Part shown: piece after piece, positions 32,736 through 42,958 of the stretch | Layout of the letters: every line of letters starts with the position of its first letter | Position numbering within the stretch: the stretch's first letter is position 1 | NCBI RefSeq assembly: GCF_050624435.1 | Contig: NC_134546.1 | Location: 12,423,001-12,487,000 of the forward strand | From: Tenrec ecaudatus | Taxonomy: Eukaryota > Chordata > Mammalia > Afrosoricida > Tenrecidae | Direction of reading: 5' to 3' | DNA: 64,000 nucleotides | Notes under the pieces: model-generated | Told to the model about the DNA's origin: nothing | The model's database searches: none | Seen by the model: only the letters and a program-made list of their open reading frames with translations | Made by a program: the position numbers and the translations under genes

Positions 32736-33034
32736 TACTGATTTTGCACTACGTCAGTAGAGCTGTGTGGTTACAGCGTACGTTGTGACAGAAACCCTGG
32801 CCATAAAAACCCTGGCCAAAATCATTTTTTATCTGGCTCTTTACACAAAAGTTTGTTGATTTGTACACTGATGACCCCGTTAGTGAAAATGGGCTATGCA
32901 GTGTCTGATAGCTGCTGTTTGGAGGTGGTTCCCAGTAAGACACGTGATAAACCAGTTCTCCTGTTCCGTGATTTAAGCTTTAACTTGCTCATTCTGGTAA
33001 AGCTGAGTGAGCTTAATTTTAAGTAAGCACCATG
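32736..33034. other. Unassigned DNA
   Basis: Contains a short direct repeat 'aaaccctggccataa' / 'aaaccctggccaaaa' at 32792-32822. Nothing else recognised. Confidence 0.35.
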
Positions 33035-33059
33035 TACATTTGAATAGTATTTAGTGGTA

Positions 33060-33570
33060 TGTGTTAGTCCGGATAGACTAGAGAAACAAATCCAGGGAGA
33101 CTCTCATATGTGCATAAGAAAGCGCTTCATATGCAAGAGCAGTTGAATATTGAGAAAACATCCCAGCCTAGATCAAGTCCATAAGTCTGATATTAGACCA
33201 TATATCTGATACCAATCTATAAAGTCCTCTTCAGAAACACATGCAATGACACCAAATGCAGGAAGATCACAGGCCAGTGGGTGGTAAGTCTTGTGGATCC
33301 AGTGGTGTTGTAAGCATCTCAGTGTTGGCAGGGATCTCCACGTGGCTTCAGAAGTCTGGCTCTATCAGCTTTTCTCCATGTCTTCTCCACAGGGATGTCT
33401 CACAGGGAGTGAACAGAGAGAGACAGAGTAAGGAGGAATACAGGAATTCCCAGAATCCTCAGGAGAAGGCCTTGCCTACACAGAGGCCTCATTGGCTATG
33501 AGCTGATCGACAGGCTAGACTCCACCCCTTTGCTCTTAATCCTCTCAAATTGACAATTATTTAACTACCA
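33060..33570 (+). mobile_element. LTR-like repeat, copy 1 (about 510 bp)
   Basis: Begins 'tgtgttagtccggatagact' and ends 'ttatttaactaccaca'. The TG...CA ends and length suggest a solo LTR, but I could not find a clean target duplication. Shared landmarks with copies 2 (35869) and 3 (62152) are 'agagaaacaaat', 'aagtccataagtctgatatt', 'atgcaatgacaccaaatgca', 'caggccagtgggtgg' and 'gacaggctagactccacc'. It lies inside an antisense MIR. Internal frames are chance. Confidence 0.6.
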
Positions 33571-33790
33571 CAAGTACCATTAAAAGCACTTTTATACATA
33601 TTCTTCACAACATTTCTTTGATGTAGGTAGGGCAAGAATGATTATTTTATTTTATGGATGACAACACTGAATCTATGGGGTTCAAGTGTTTCCTCAAGGT
33701 CATACAGCTAATAACTGGTGAGCACCAAGGTCAAGCTCTCGTTCATATTTTTTACTTTCAAATCCAGCATCTTTTCTGTTACTACAGGTT
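33571..33790 (-). mobile_element. MIR SINE, antisense, split by the LTR-like repeat
   Basis: 'taaaagcacttttatacata', 'ttcttcacaacatttctttg', 'ttattttatggatgacaaca' and 'ggtcatacagctaataactg' are MIR in reverse. The missing outer end ('gaatagtatttagtg') is at 33042-33057, beyond the inserted repeat. Confidence 0.75.
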
Positions 33791-34540
33791 CGTTTTTCCA
33801 ATTAGTCTATTCCTCCCAGAAAAGGACCACATTATATAATTAGGTTGACAACATTCCTCGCTGTGGCCTGAGTATGAAATAAAGGTCTAATGACTCGATG
33901 TTCTCTCAGTAGTCCAGGCTTGACTGTCCAGCCTACAGAACAACCTGCACAGAAACCATCTGGCCTCCTATGAGATATCACATCTGTTCTCTCTTGTCTG
34001 CTGAAAGGCAGCTGAGTTCTTTGCCCTAACCTGCTAAGGCATTACTCGATTACGCTTAGAAGTCTGTCAGAGCAGGCATACAAATCAGACTTTTGTATGT
34101 GCAGCCCATGGGGTGCATGCCCCCAGAGCCAGTGTCTCAGTCAACCCTCCTCTTTAGTATCTGGTTCCTGGAAGTGGATTCAAGCTGGACACATGTCAAA
34201 CGGTCCTCCAAGGTGATGCTAGACTTACTTACTTGAGAAAGCACACACCAGGGACCAGGAAAGATGTTCTGTTTTTGTCCAGCTATGCACAGTCCAATGA
34301 GGCTGCTCTGTCAGTGTGCACTATCAGAATGTCGAGTTTATCAGGGACTTGCCTATACCCAAGTGAAAGGTGGTTAATTTTGTCTTTTTTTTCTCATCTG
34401 CAAATCTCTGAAATCTCCAAGATGGATATATTCTGATAAATAGATTGCAGTAACCTCAGCACAGTTGCTCAGTTACTACCAATTTTCCCATTCCATCCTC
34501 TGGCTTACCAGGTTTGGGTTAGTGCTGGTCGGCATGATTT
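33791..34540. other. Unassigned DNA
   Basis: No repeat or coding signal recognised. Confidence 0.4.
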
Positions 34541-34544
34541 ATAC

Positions 34545-34668
34545 CTATAATTTGCAAATGAGAAAAGGTACACAGAGGCAAGCGAATAGGTAAGAAGAGC
34601 AGAAGCAGGACTCAAACCCTAGTCTTCTGATTGCCACCTGCCCCTGGCCTAACTTCCAACCCCCTACT
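34545..34668 (-). mobile_element. MIR SINE fragment, antisense
   Basis: 'taatttgcaaatgagaaaag', 'gtacacagaggcaagcgaat', 'gcagaagcaggactcaaacc' and 'ctagtcttctgattgccacc' follow MIR in reverse. Confidence 0.65.
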
Positions 34669-35565
34669 GCATATATTACTATGGATAAAGGAGAAATTGA
34701 CAATGATTGGTACAGCTTCTGGGATGTTAGCCTGCACAGAGAGCCAATAGGCTCATATCTGAAACGAGTGAAAGGTCAGTCTGTAAAGTGTAAACAGACA
34801 GTTAACCACAGCTGAGGGGTCAGTGGCCTCTAGCCTGTGAGATCTCAAGACTCTAACAGGAAAGGTGTGTGGGAGCCTGGCTTGTGTGCATGAACCCATT
34901 GCAATTCCTGGGCTCAGCCACAGAAGGTCGCCTTTACACCATGTACATCTCAGCAGAAGGGCATTTCCTAGGGGGAAGTAAAGGAGCGGTTTTCTTAAAG
35001 GAGCTACTTTCCACACAAAGAATCCTCCCCATTGGTGTCTTAGTCAAGCACTTGCCAAGCCATAACAACCACTGATATTTAACAAAGTCCATTTCACTCT
35101 TCTGCTTCACGTTTCCCAGATTATTTGGTTTGGAGTGTTTAAAGGAGCGATGTGGAGGCTTTTCTTAATTTCCTCTTTAGTACTTTGATAAGTGATGTGT
35201 TTCCCTGAAAAAAGTCCACGATGGTGTATGTAGGTCGTATCTGCCTTACAGCCTGAGTGGCTCAAGTTTAGGAACTCCTTAGTATCAGATCCCGAGGATC
35301 CCGCACTCACGGAAGTCTCTTTATTTAAAAAGGAAGAAAGTATGAAAATCAGATGTACTAGTGGGTGGTGTAATGAATTCCCCAAACCTGAATATTGAAG
35401 CTCTACATTACGGAACAGAGCTGGTTTGTGGAGTGGAGTCAGTAGGCACATGAGAGGAGGATCGCGCAGGAGGCCCCTGTGCTGATCAGAGCAGGCTAAA
35501 ACCAGGGGGTCAGTGGCATGACCTATTCAGCAGCATATGCTATTTGGGTTGTGCGTCCCTATTTA
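34669..35565. other. Unassigned DNA
   Basis: Several overlapping 68-114 codon frames on both strands, none with a domain. No repeat family recognised. Confidence 0.4.
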
Positions 35566-35728
35566 AGGCCCATGGTGGTTCTGTGGTAGAACCCTGTCCT
35601 GTATAGAAGCAAAGACTAAGTAAAAAATCTGGAATTGCCCAGTCCCTTGTTGGGTAGGGCTATGGAACCAATAAGGTTCGCTATCATCAAGTTGCCACTG
35701 ACCTTTGGGGAAGATTTTCATAGTGTAT

Positions 35729-35868
35729 ATGGGACATTGGTGGTCCAGTGGTAGAATTATCATCTTTTATATGATTATGAACCTATGTACTTCATGCATA
35801 GCTACCATTCGTTTGTCGTGAAACATCCATGTTGCTATGAAGCTAACCAGATTTCAGTGGAGCTCTGG
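35729..35868 (+). mobile_element. tRNA-Gly-derived SINE, 5' part
   Basis: The head 'gacattggtggtccagtggt' followed by 'agaattatcatc' matches the 5' half of tRNA-Gly(GCC), including box A. The decayed anticodon and box-B region follows. 'gctaccattcgtttgtcgtg', 'catgttgctatgaagctaac' and 'cagatttcagtggagctctg' are the body. The element then stops and resumes at 36370. A weaker 'gtggttctgtggtagaa' at 35580 may be a second tRNA-Gly-like head. Confidence 0.6.
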
Positions 35869-36351
35869 GTGAGTCTGGGTTGATGAATTTATGTCACTCA
35901 TATATGTGTCAGCGAGAACTTGCTATCAAAGAGCAATTATACATTAAGAAAAACACCCCAGCCCAGTCCAAATCAAGTCTATAAGTCTGCTATTACCCCG
36001 TATGCCAATATCAGTCCATAAATTCCTCTTTGTACTCATTCAGCCATGCAATGACACCAAATGCAGGCACATCATAGGCCAGTGGGTGGAAAGTCTTGAG
36101 GACCCAGTGGCGGTAGAAGCATTTCAGCACTGGCATGAGTCTCCACCTGGCTCCTCCAGCTCCAGGGCTCTGGCTCCATCAGTGTGGCTCCATGTGGCTT
36201 CTCAACAGGAAGGTCTCACAGGGAGTGTGTACGTGTCCCACCTCCAGCTAGCTATTTCTCTCCGGAGTGTCTCCAGATGAGGTCATCAAGCTGCGACCTG
36301 ATTGACAGGCTAGACTCCACCGCTTCACAAGTTGGCAGGAGATTATGTAAC
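35869..36351 (+). mobile_element. LTR-like repeat, copy 2, inserted in the tRNA-Gly SINE
   Basis: Same family as 33060-33570. Shared blocks are 'cactcatatatgtgtcag', 'aagtctataagtctgctatt', 'atgcaatgacaccaaatgca', 'aggccagtgggtggaaagtc' and 'gacaggctagactccaccgc', ending 'agattatgtaac'. It divides a SINE in two. The 18 bases at 36332-36349 are repeated at 36352-36369, a local tandem duplication at the border. Confidence 0.6.
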
Positions 36352-36369
36352 TTGGCAGGAGATTATGTA
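36332..36369. repeat. Tandem duplication at the LTR/SINE border
   Basis: 'ttggcaggagattatgta' occurs at 36332-36349 and again at 36352-36369, with two bases between. Confidence 0.9.
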
Positions 36370-36488
36370 GAGGAAGATGGAAAGGCCGGGTGCTCTACTC
36401 CCAGATTTTAGCCTTTGGATCACAGTGGCACAACCCACAACCAATCGTGAGGATGGAGCAGGCCCGGGAAGCACTTTTTTACATTGTA
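36370..36488 (+). mobile_element. tRNA-Gly-derived SINE, 3' part with BovB-like tail
   Basis: 'aggaagatggaaaggccggg', 'tagcctttggatcacagtgg', 'caaccaatcgtgaggatgga' and 'gcaggcccgggaagcac'. The last block corresponds to the BovB 3' end ('gtgaggatggcgcaggactgggcag'), as expected of a SINE moved by BovB. Confidence 0.55.
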
Positions 36489-36839
36489 CCCCGGGTCCTC
36501 CTGTGTGTTTAAGTCCTTCTGTAGTTTAACCACCTTTCTAAAAACACCGCTGCTTTTTAAAAGAAGAATCAAAGCTCCATCCAGCCTTGGGGGCTTTGAA
36601 GAGCAGTATTATTTATCTGTTGGTTGAGATGGAAATGGAGCCTAGGAGCAATGCTTCCCCTTCCAGAAATCAAAGGCCCCGAGGAAGGAGTCCTGTCCTG
36701 ATAAAATGTTCAAGGCTATTGTTGCTCCATTCTTCCTATTTGGACCACGTGTTATCCCACAACTAATCAGATTCAGGAGATTCCTCCGAGTCCCTGGTGC
36801 CCATGGCCTTTCTTTCCTTCGGGAATCCATGCTCCTTTG
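36489..36839. other. Unassigned DNA
   Basis: No repeat or coding signal recognised. Confidence 0.35.
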
Positions 36840-37010
36840 TAGGTGTCCTTTTTCACTCCATAATTAGACTTTTAATTCTGCAATAGCTCCAGCCAATAGC
36901 TATTAATTATCACGTTGCTCGCCTTTTCCCATAGCAATTATTAATTAAACTATCCAGGGAGTCATAATGAGAAATTAAAGGCTGTGATAATATTTTAGGA
37001 AGCAGTCCCT
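36840..37010. promoter_or_regulatory. Candidate conserved non-coding element rich in TAATTA motifs
   Basis: A repeat-free stretch with homeodomain-type cores: 'taattag' at 36861-36867, 'tattaattat' at 36901-36910, 'aattattaattaaac' at 36936-36950 and 'gaaattaaag' at 36971. 'agccaatagc' (CCAAT) is at 36891. The density in 150 bases is much higher than nearby. Inferred from motifs only. Confidence 0.3.
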
Positions 37011-37434
37011 GTCCCTTGGTCTTGTAGGTCTACATTCTGCTCTGAAGGCAAAGCAGGGTTCGTTTGTTTAATTCACAAAAATTTACTGAACTCCCTCTAG
37101 GTTGAAGGCACCCTGCCAAGGGCTGGCCACACTAAGTTGAGGGATGCTTCCCAGGGGAGGAAGTGAAGATCACAGTGTCAGCTGTTTTTTGATCCAACCC
37201 TTGATTCCCATTGTTTCTGCTTTCCCAGCTTGCACGCTCTCACAGAGGATACGTTTCACCTTTTCCGTAACCTGTATGGCCCATTCTTCCCTCCCACAAC
37301 CTTAAGCGACACTCCAGTTAATCGGTCCTCTTCTGGGTTCCTATGGTAACCTTGTATAAGCTTCTATCATAGTCTTCATGTTTAATGTTTTTTATCTTCT
37401 CTTTTAAAACTCAATTACTTCTACTACTGGTATT
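37011..37434. other. Unassigned DNA
   Basis: No repeat or coding signal recognised. Confidence 0.35.
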
Positions 37435-37850
37435 TCCAATAGCCTCGTCTGCATGTGAAAGGTGGACAAGGAATAAGGAGAAGGGGAGGAAATGGATGCA
37501 TTTGAATTATGGGGTGGGTGAAGCATATTATAGACCATGGACCTCCAGAAGACTGAACAAACCTATCTTGATAGAAGTACAGCCAGCAAGCATATGTAAA
37601 TGATGGTGAGACTTCATCTCTTGCTTTGGACATGTTGCAGGAGAGACCTGTCCCTGGAAAAGGACATCGAGCTTGGGAAAGGAGAGGGTCAAGCTAAAAG
37701 AGAAAGAAAGACTCTCAAGGAGATGGATTGTCACAGTGGCTCCGGCCATATCACAACAAATAGGAGGATAGTGGGAGCCTGGGCAGTGCTTTGTTCTGTT
37801 GTACGTAGAATTGCTATCGAAGCTGACTCCAGAGTCCCGTACAACAACAA
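37435..37850 (+). pseudogene. RTE/BovB 3' end, sense
   Basis: 'tctgcatgtgaaaggtggac', 'aaggaataaggagaagggga', 'gacctccagaagactgaaca', 'tcttgatagaagtacagcca', 'gctttggacatgttgcagga' and 'tgggcagtgctttgttctgt', ending 'gtacaacaacaac'. Frames on both strands at 37385-37899 are shadows of it. Confidence 0.8.
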
Positions 37851-38744
37851 CTTTCTACTACACTTAGTAAATTTTGCCAGGGTCAAAATTATATCCTAGC
37901 CCAGCATTCAGCTAACAGTGTGTGCCATTATTGAAGAATTAGGGTTTTTAAATATTTAATTTTAAAACTTTCAGTAAAGATAAGCCTCTAGTTGCAGGCT
38001 CAGTTCTAGGCAAAAACCTTTAAAGCGGGTGTTCCAAGAAGAAAACCTAAATTTAATGAGACAGCTGGTCAGTGTCCCGAGTCTCACATACCATAGAAAC
38101 CAAGGCTGGGTTTAACCCAAGTGCTAGATAGAGGCAACTCTCCCATACAGCATAACCCAGGAAATGAACATTCCACTCATTCTGCCCAGCATACCCAACA
38201 TTCACCCGGGCAGTGCATCCCTGCCTGCTTCTTGGCCTCACCTTTCCTGCCTCACTCAGCTCCAACTTCTCACTCTAAATACCTATCTCTGGTTCTTCTT
38301 TGTCTAAAAACTACTTGGGCATGATTTCCTTGTTTTGACCATGAGTACTATCCCAGCTGTTGCCTGTTACATGGTTTTACTGATTCGCAACAATAGTGAC
38401 TGATCATCCCTGTAACATATGTCAGGAACTTAAAAACACATGCACAATCAAGTTCAGCTTCCCCACGCTCAGCATTTTCTCCCCTCACATACACACACGG
38501 GTAGATAGCTGCTGCTGCATGACCTCTGCTTCATGGTTACTTTGTGTACAATCGAAAGAAAGAAATGTTGCCTGCCATTGTGTCACCCTTAAGATGACAG
38601 GCATATTCAAGTCCATCACTGAGAATACTGCATCTTAACAGTACCCAGAAATATATACTGCTGTGATTTAAAATGCAGTGGCTCATGGATTTAAAATGCA
38701 AAGGCTCATGGACTGGGTAATTTAAGTTTTTAGCTTATAGTCTG
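37851..38744. other. Unassigned DNA with a 23-bp tandem duplication
   Basis: 'gatttaaaatgcagtggctc' and 'gatttaaaatgcaaaggctc' start adjacent units at 38665 and 38688. The segment at 38180-38320 is C/T-rich and could be a decayed L2, not firmly assignable. Confidence 0.45.
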
Positions 38745-38942
38745 CTGTTATGTGTCACAGAGTCGATTTTGACTCCTAGCAAACCTAACCTGACAGAGGA
38801 GAACTGCTCGGTAGGATTTTCTGAGCTGTAATCTTTATTTAAGCAGATCACAAGTTGTTTCTCCTATGGCGTTGCTGTGTGAGTTTAACCCACCCTCTTT
38901 TGGGTTAACAGCTGAGTGCCTGACTGTTTTGCCATCAAGCAT
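38745..38942 (-). mobile_element. AfroSINE copy, antisense, full
   Basis: 'cacagagtcgattttgactc', 'ctagcaaacctaacctgaca', 'ttttctgagctgtaatcttt', 'atttaagcagatcacaagtt' and 'gtgagtttaacccaccctct' followed by 'tgggttaacagctgagtg' run through the SINE in reverse. Confidence 0.75.
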
Positions 38943-38954
38943 CCTTAGCATTTA

Positions 38955-39235
38955 TGTGGTTCTTGTTAAGTGCCATTGAGTTGACTCTCTTTGAACAACA
39001 GAATGAAATGCTGCACCACCCTCACCATTGTCTTCTGTTGGAGCCTGTTGTTGCAGTCACAGTGTCCGTCCATCTCAAGTGCAGGGCTGTCCTCTTGTTC
39101 ACCGCCCCTTCATTTACCAACCATGATGGGGTTTTTCCTCCAGGCGCTAGTCTCTCCTGACATGTCCAAAGTGGAGGAGATAAAATCTCAAGAATTTGAG
39201 AGTGAAGTCCACATAAATGAGAGCAGACACTAGAG
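38955..39235 (-). mobile_element. RTE/BovB 3' end, antisense
   Basis: 'cttgttaagtgccattgagt', 'gcaccaccctcaccattgtc', 'ggagcctgttgttgcagtca', 'cagtgtccgtccatctcaag' and 'ctcctgacatgtccaaagtg' are the BovB 3' end in reverse. Confidence 0.8.
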
Positions 39236-39609
39236 ATAGGTGGATGATGGATGGACTCAACATCCATCTCTCCATTATTCTAATTAATTTACTTTCAGTG
39301 GTTTTTCCTTTTCTGGAACTTTCCACCAGGCTATTTTGATCAATGTAACTAATGCAAAAAAAATGTCCTGTGTCAGTTTACCCAATGTGACATATTTTTT
39401 TCACAGCATCAAAGATTCTGTTTCTATGTACGGTTAACATGTTTTGCTCGGTCCAGAAAACCAGTGATAATACATGCGTAAAGTTTTCTTAGTATGCATT
39501 TTTTTCCACTAGGTGAGCATCAAGCAACTCACTCTGAGTTAGTGTACCTAGTGGCATTGCCTGGGAAGGTTCTCTCTGATCACAGTGATTTTTTCGTGAA
39601 AGCAGTGTC

Positions 39610-40310
39610 ACTTGAAACTCGTTTTTGGTGAAGGCCAATTTAAGAGAATAGTGTGCGGCTGTGAAATTTTGTTTCTATTGAACACAGCTTACAAGGACAG
39701 TGCTATGGGAAAAACTCAAGTGTATGAGTGGTTGGTTTTCTTGTTTCAAAAAAGATGAAATGTCGACTGATGACAAACCTTCTGAATGCCCATCAACTTC
39801 CTGAATGGATGACAATGTTGACTCATAGTACATTTGGAGTTCGTTCTGCCAGATCAGACACTTAATGAAGCTTTCTATATAAAGGGTTCTGAAAAGATTG
39901 TATAACAGTGTGTAACAAGAAAGGCCTGATTTGTGGCAGACAGGGGACTGGTTTTGCCATAACGACAATGCACCAACTCACGCAGCCATCTCAGTGCGCC
40001 AGTTTGGGGCAAAAAAGAACATGCCTCTCTTGCCCCACCTTGCACCTGACTCACCTGACTTCACTCTGTGTGGCTTGTTTTTGTTTCCACAAATGCAGAG
40101 GGTCATGAAAGGACAGCTATTTGACAACTTTGAAGAGGTCGAGAAAAAAGACGAGGGGGTGCCGTCAGCCATCCAAACACATGAATTTGAAAAATGTTTC
40201 CAAGAATGGAATCACAGATTTTACATATGTATTAAGTGGATTGGAAAGTACTTGCAGGTGAGAAGGTTTTATAAAAAAACAATTAAATACATAGATATTG
40301 GGGATAATTC
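39610..40310 (+). pseudogene. Mariner-family transposase pseudogene
   Basis: The N-terminal helix-turn-helix side is seen, frameshifted, at 39610-39820, including a 'KTQVYEW'-like motif. A large internal deletion follows, removing the segment that should carry the first catalytic Asp. The C-terminal part reads openly from 39931: 'HNDNAPTH' around 39960, then 'LPHLAPDSPDFTLC', 'KGQLFDNFEEVE', and a typical C-terminus near 'CFQEWNHRF'. The third catalytic Asp (position 34 after the second in D,D34D mariners) is Gly in the aligned motif, and there is one extra codon before SPD. The element is dead. The true ends were not located. Confidence 0.8.
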
Positions 40311-40352
40311 TTTTTTAGTGGGGTACCCCTTCATTTATCTATTCACTTCAGT

Positions 40353-40821
40353 TGTGGGATCAGGTAAGTCAGTCTGGTTTAAGTCTGTGGGTCTAATGTT
40401 AAGCTGGGGGCTTCTCCTCCTTCGTGTCTGCTGAATCAGGAAGCAAGACGACAAAGCAGGAAGACCACAGCTGGTGGATGCAGAGGTGGATGAGTTCACC
40501 ATGGGCAGGTCAGATGTTAGGCTCTCCTGGCTCTCAGGATTGTCAGGCAATATGGTGAGTTGCTGAGCCAGATGCAGGATATGAGACAACAAGAAGAGTA
40601 GACACTCTCCTGAGAGTCTATTTACATAGGAATAGATCGCACCTCAGAGGCAACCTTCTTTCATTTGCACCCCACCCTCATCTCTTTACAACTGCTCACA
40701 GAATAGACTGCCATGGAATGGATTACACTAGGCTAAGTCACATCATGAGGGATTATTAGGCCCTAACTGCCAAACCACCGAGAATTATGATTGAGTCAAG
40801 TTTACACAGAACCCAACCACA
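40353..40821 (+). mobile_element. Possible LTR-like repeat, about 469 bp
   Basis: Begins 'tgtgggatcag' and ends 'acccaaccaca', i.e. TGTGG...CCACA inverted ends. Landmarks inside are 'gaatcaggaagcaagacgac', 'gatgcaggatatgagacaac' and 'cgagaattatgattgag'. It lies just downstream of the mariner C-terminus. No clean target duplication was found, so boundaries and class are tentative. Confidence 0.4.
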
Positions 40822-41470
40822 GTTACTAATGTGTAGGGAATCGATTCACCTATTTTCATCACATCTGTTGTGAAACCTTTCTGAAAATTTCCACTACAGC
40901 TTAGTAAGTAAGTACAAGTAAGCCTGTGCTTACCTTGCTTATTAGGTTATCCATCCCTGGAAAGGTCTCTCAGTTTGAGATCAAAGCCACTGCCACTCAT
41001 TACCCGTGTATTATGTCTCCCTTCAGAGAACAGGCAGGGGCCTATAGTGGGCGGATAGCAGACCCCTCCTCTGGACACTAAGATTATTAGGGATCCTCCT
41101 CTCACTGAGTGTGTCTACTCATGTGGGGTTTGTATGATTTGCCTTGGCTGCAGGTAGTCTCAGCTTCTTTGCTGGACTATAGCTTCTCAAAGACATAGTT
41201 TGTGTTTATTATATCATTTCCCTAAATCTATTGGTTGATTGGCACACAAATTATTTTTTTCAAGATGACCATTCCAAGGAACTCATGATTGGATTTATTT
41301 TTCCCTTCCTAGTGCCTTCATAGATAAGTGCGCAGTAAAGATGAATGGAGGCATGAGCCGTCCTGTCTAATCTCAGGGCACACACAGAGGTGTGTGTTGT
41401 GAAACCAAATATGTGCGTGTAGCATGGGCACCTGCAGTAGACAATCCATTCTAACCACACGAGGCATCTG
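40822..41470. other. Mostly unassigned DNA, L2-like trace at 41140-41230
   Basis: 'tctttgctggactatagctt' and 'ctcaaagacatagtttgtgt' resemble an L2 3' end. The rest is not assignable. Confidence 0.4.
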
Positions 41471-41474
41471 CTGT

Positions 41475-41640
41475 CTGCCATCAGTTGCTGTAAGCTCAAT
41501 TCCGACTCACAACAACCCGAGTAGAGCTGTTCTGTGAGGTTAGAGAAGTAGATCTCCACACCTGTCATCTTGGTGGGTTGAAACTGCCAACCTTTGTCTA
41601 GTTGTCAAGTGCTTAACCATTTCTACCACCAGAGAACCCC
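41475..41640 (-). mobile_element. AfroSINE copy, antisense
   Basis: 'ctcaattccgactcacaaca', 'gagtagagctgttctgtgag', 'ttggtgggttgaaactgcca' and 'caagtgcttaaccatttcta' followed by 'ccaccagagaacccc' are AfroSINE in reverse, to the head. Confidence 0.8.
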
Positions 41641-42055
41641 AGGCATGTAAGGGGCGCCTACTGCGTGTTGGGTACAGAGGTACAAAGGTGAGAGAGATAC
41701 ACCCTGCTCCTTCAAGGTGTTCACAAAGCTCTGAAGTGGTTGCTTAGCAATGGTATGTATATCTTTTGAAAGCATTACAGAAGAAGTGGGGAGATTCCTG
41801 GAGTGGGAACGTAATTTTGACTGGAAAAGTCAGAAAATACTGCCACTAGCATTCTAGTTCTTCCATGCATAAAATAAATTGGTTTATTCCCAACAAATCA
41901 TTTAAGTATATCAGTGGATGACTGCAGACAAGTGGTCTCAGAAAAACTCGTGTCTCAGGCTCCTTAGGACACATTTGAAAAAGGTCCAATCAAACTGGGA
42001 CGTCCCAGAGGACTGCTGGGTAGGCCAATTAAACTCAAGGCAGAGAGGTCAGTTC
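41641..42055. other. Unassigned, probably ancient repeat at its start
   Basis: 'gcgcctactgcgtgttgggt' and 'acaaaggtgagagagataca' at 41655-41700 resemble a widespread ancient mammalian repeat ('...cctactatgtgccaggcac'), not classified. Confidence 0.35.
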
Positions 42056-42520
42056 AAAAGGTTATGATGACAGTGTCATGAATGCCAAAGGATTGATTGT
42101 GATAAAAGGACACAGGATCTTATTAAGACGCACGGGCCATATTGGGAAGAAGCTTTAAGAAAATTGAAAACTGTGTTGGTGAGAAAAAGGCCAACAAAAT
42201 TAAGCCAAGACATTTTGTTTACCTAATAGGACAATTTTTAAAGGGTTGAAAGGGCTGTCTTGTGGGAGTTTCTTTGGAGAAGCTTACCTTATCCACCCCT
42301 TATCTTGACCCCTCAGATTTATTATTGTTGTCTAAAGCCAAAGAACATTTAAAATGAACATGATTTGAGTCCCCGGAGGATGGCATATCTGTTGTTTTGA
42401 CATGGTTTAAATGAACGAAAGCAGAATTCTTCAGGGAAGGGTTAGCGAGATGGAAACATTGCTTTCAGAAATCTTTAGACCTAGATGGAGGATACGTGGA
42501 GAAACAATATTTTAGTTTTT
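42056..42520 (+). pseudogene. Second, more decayed mariner-superfamily transposase fragment
   Basis: The plus strand from 42307 reads a C-terminal transposase-like stretch with stops: 'DPSDLLLLSKAKEHLK', then 'FFREGLARWKHCFQK' and 'GGYVEKQ' near 42491-42510. The order (PSD, hydrophobic LF-like block, KxHL, then a C-terminal W...KC and 'GDYVEK'-like end) is typical of mariner/IS630 transposases. The upstream 250 bases are less clear. Confidence 0.45.
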
Positions 42521-42734
42521 TAAAAAAATTTTTTTCTATGGTTGTTTGGCAACACTATATGACCCTTGTATGTTGGTATGTAGAGAAAGAGTGAACTCAC
42601 ATTTATGTTCCAGAGGATTCTTTGAGGGAAAGACTTTATTAACATTTCTTTTCTATCATTTAGGCCAGAGTCCTACTGGGACAGCAGTCTCTTTATTTCC
42701 TGATCTCTCACAACTAATTACCAAACTACTAGAA

Positions 42735-42958
42735 CAGTGGTTCTCAACCTGTGGGTCATGACCCCTCTGGGGGTGGAACGACCTTTTCACAGGAGTCTCC
42801 CAATACATCCTGCATATCAAATATTTGCATTATGATTCATAACAGGGCAAAATTACAGTTATAAAGTAAGGAAAATAATTTTATGGTTGTGGGGGGGCCA
42901 CCACAGCATGAGGAACTGTATTTAAGGGTCAGGGCATTGGGAAGGTGGAGAACCAGTG
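42735..42958 (+). mobile_element. SPIN-type non-autonomous hAT transposon (MITE)
   Basis: 224 bases with inverted ends 'cagtggttctcaacctg' and, at the right, 'gtggagaaccagtg'. Internal SPIN landmarks are 'tgggtcatgacccctctggg' (an arm for the '...cgaccc' block), 'aatacatcctgcatatcaaa', 'tatgattcataacagggcaa', 'aaaataattttatggttgtg' and 'agcatgaggaactgtattta'. The long middle of the full MITE is missing. 8-bp duplication 'tactagaa' (42727-42734) and 'gactagga' (42959-42966): 6 of 8 match, with central TA as usual for the Buster group. Mobilised in trans by a SPIN transposase that is not in this window. Confidence 0.85.

Noticed and set aside
35729..35800. Functional tRNA-Gly gene
   Set aside because: Only the 5' half matches; the anticodon arm and box B are decayed and a SINE body follows.
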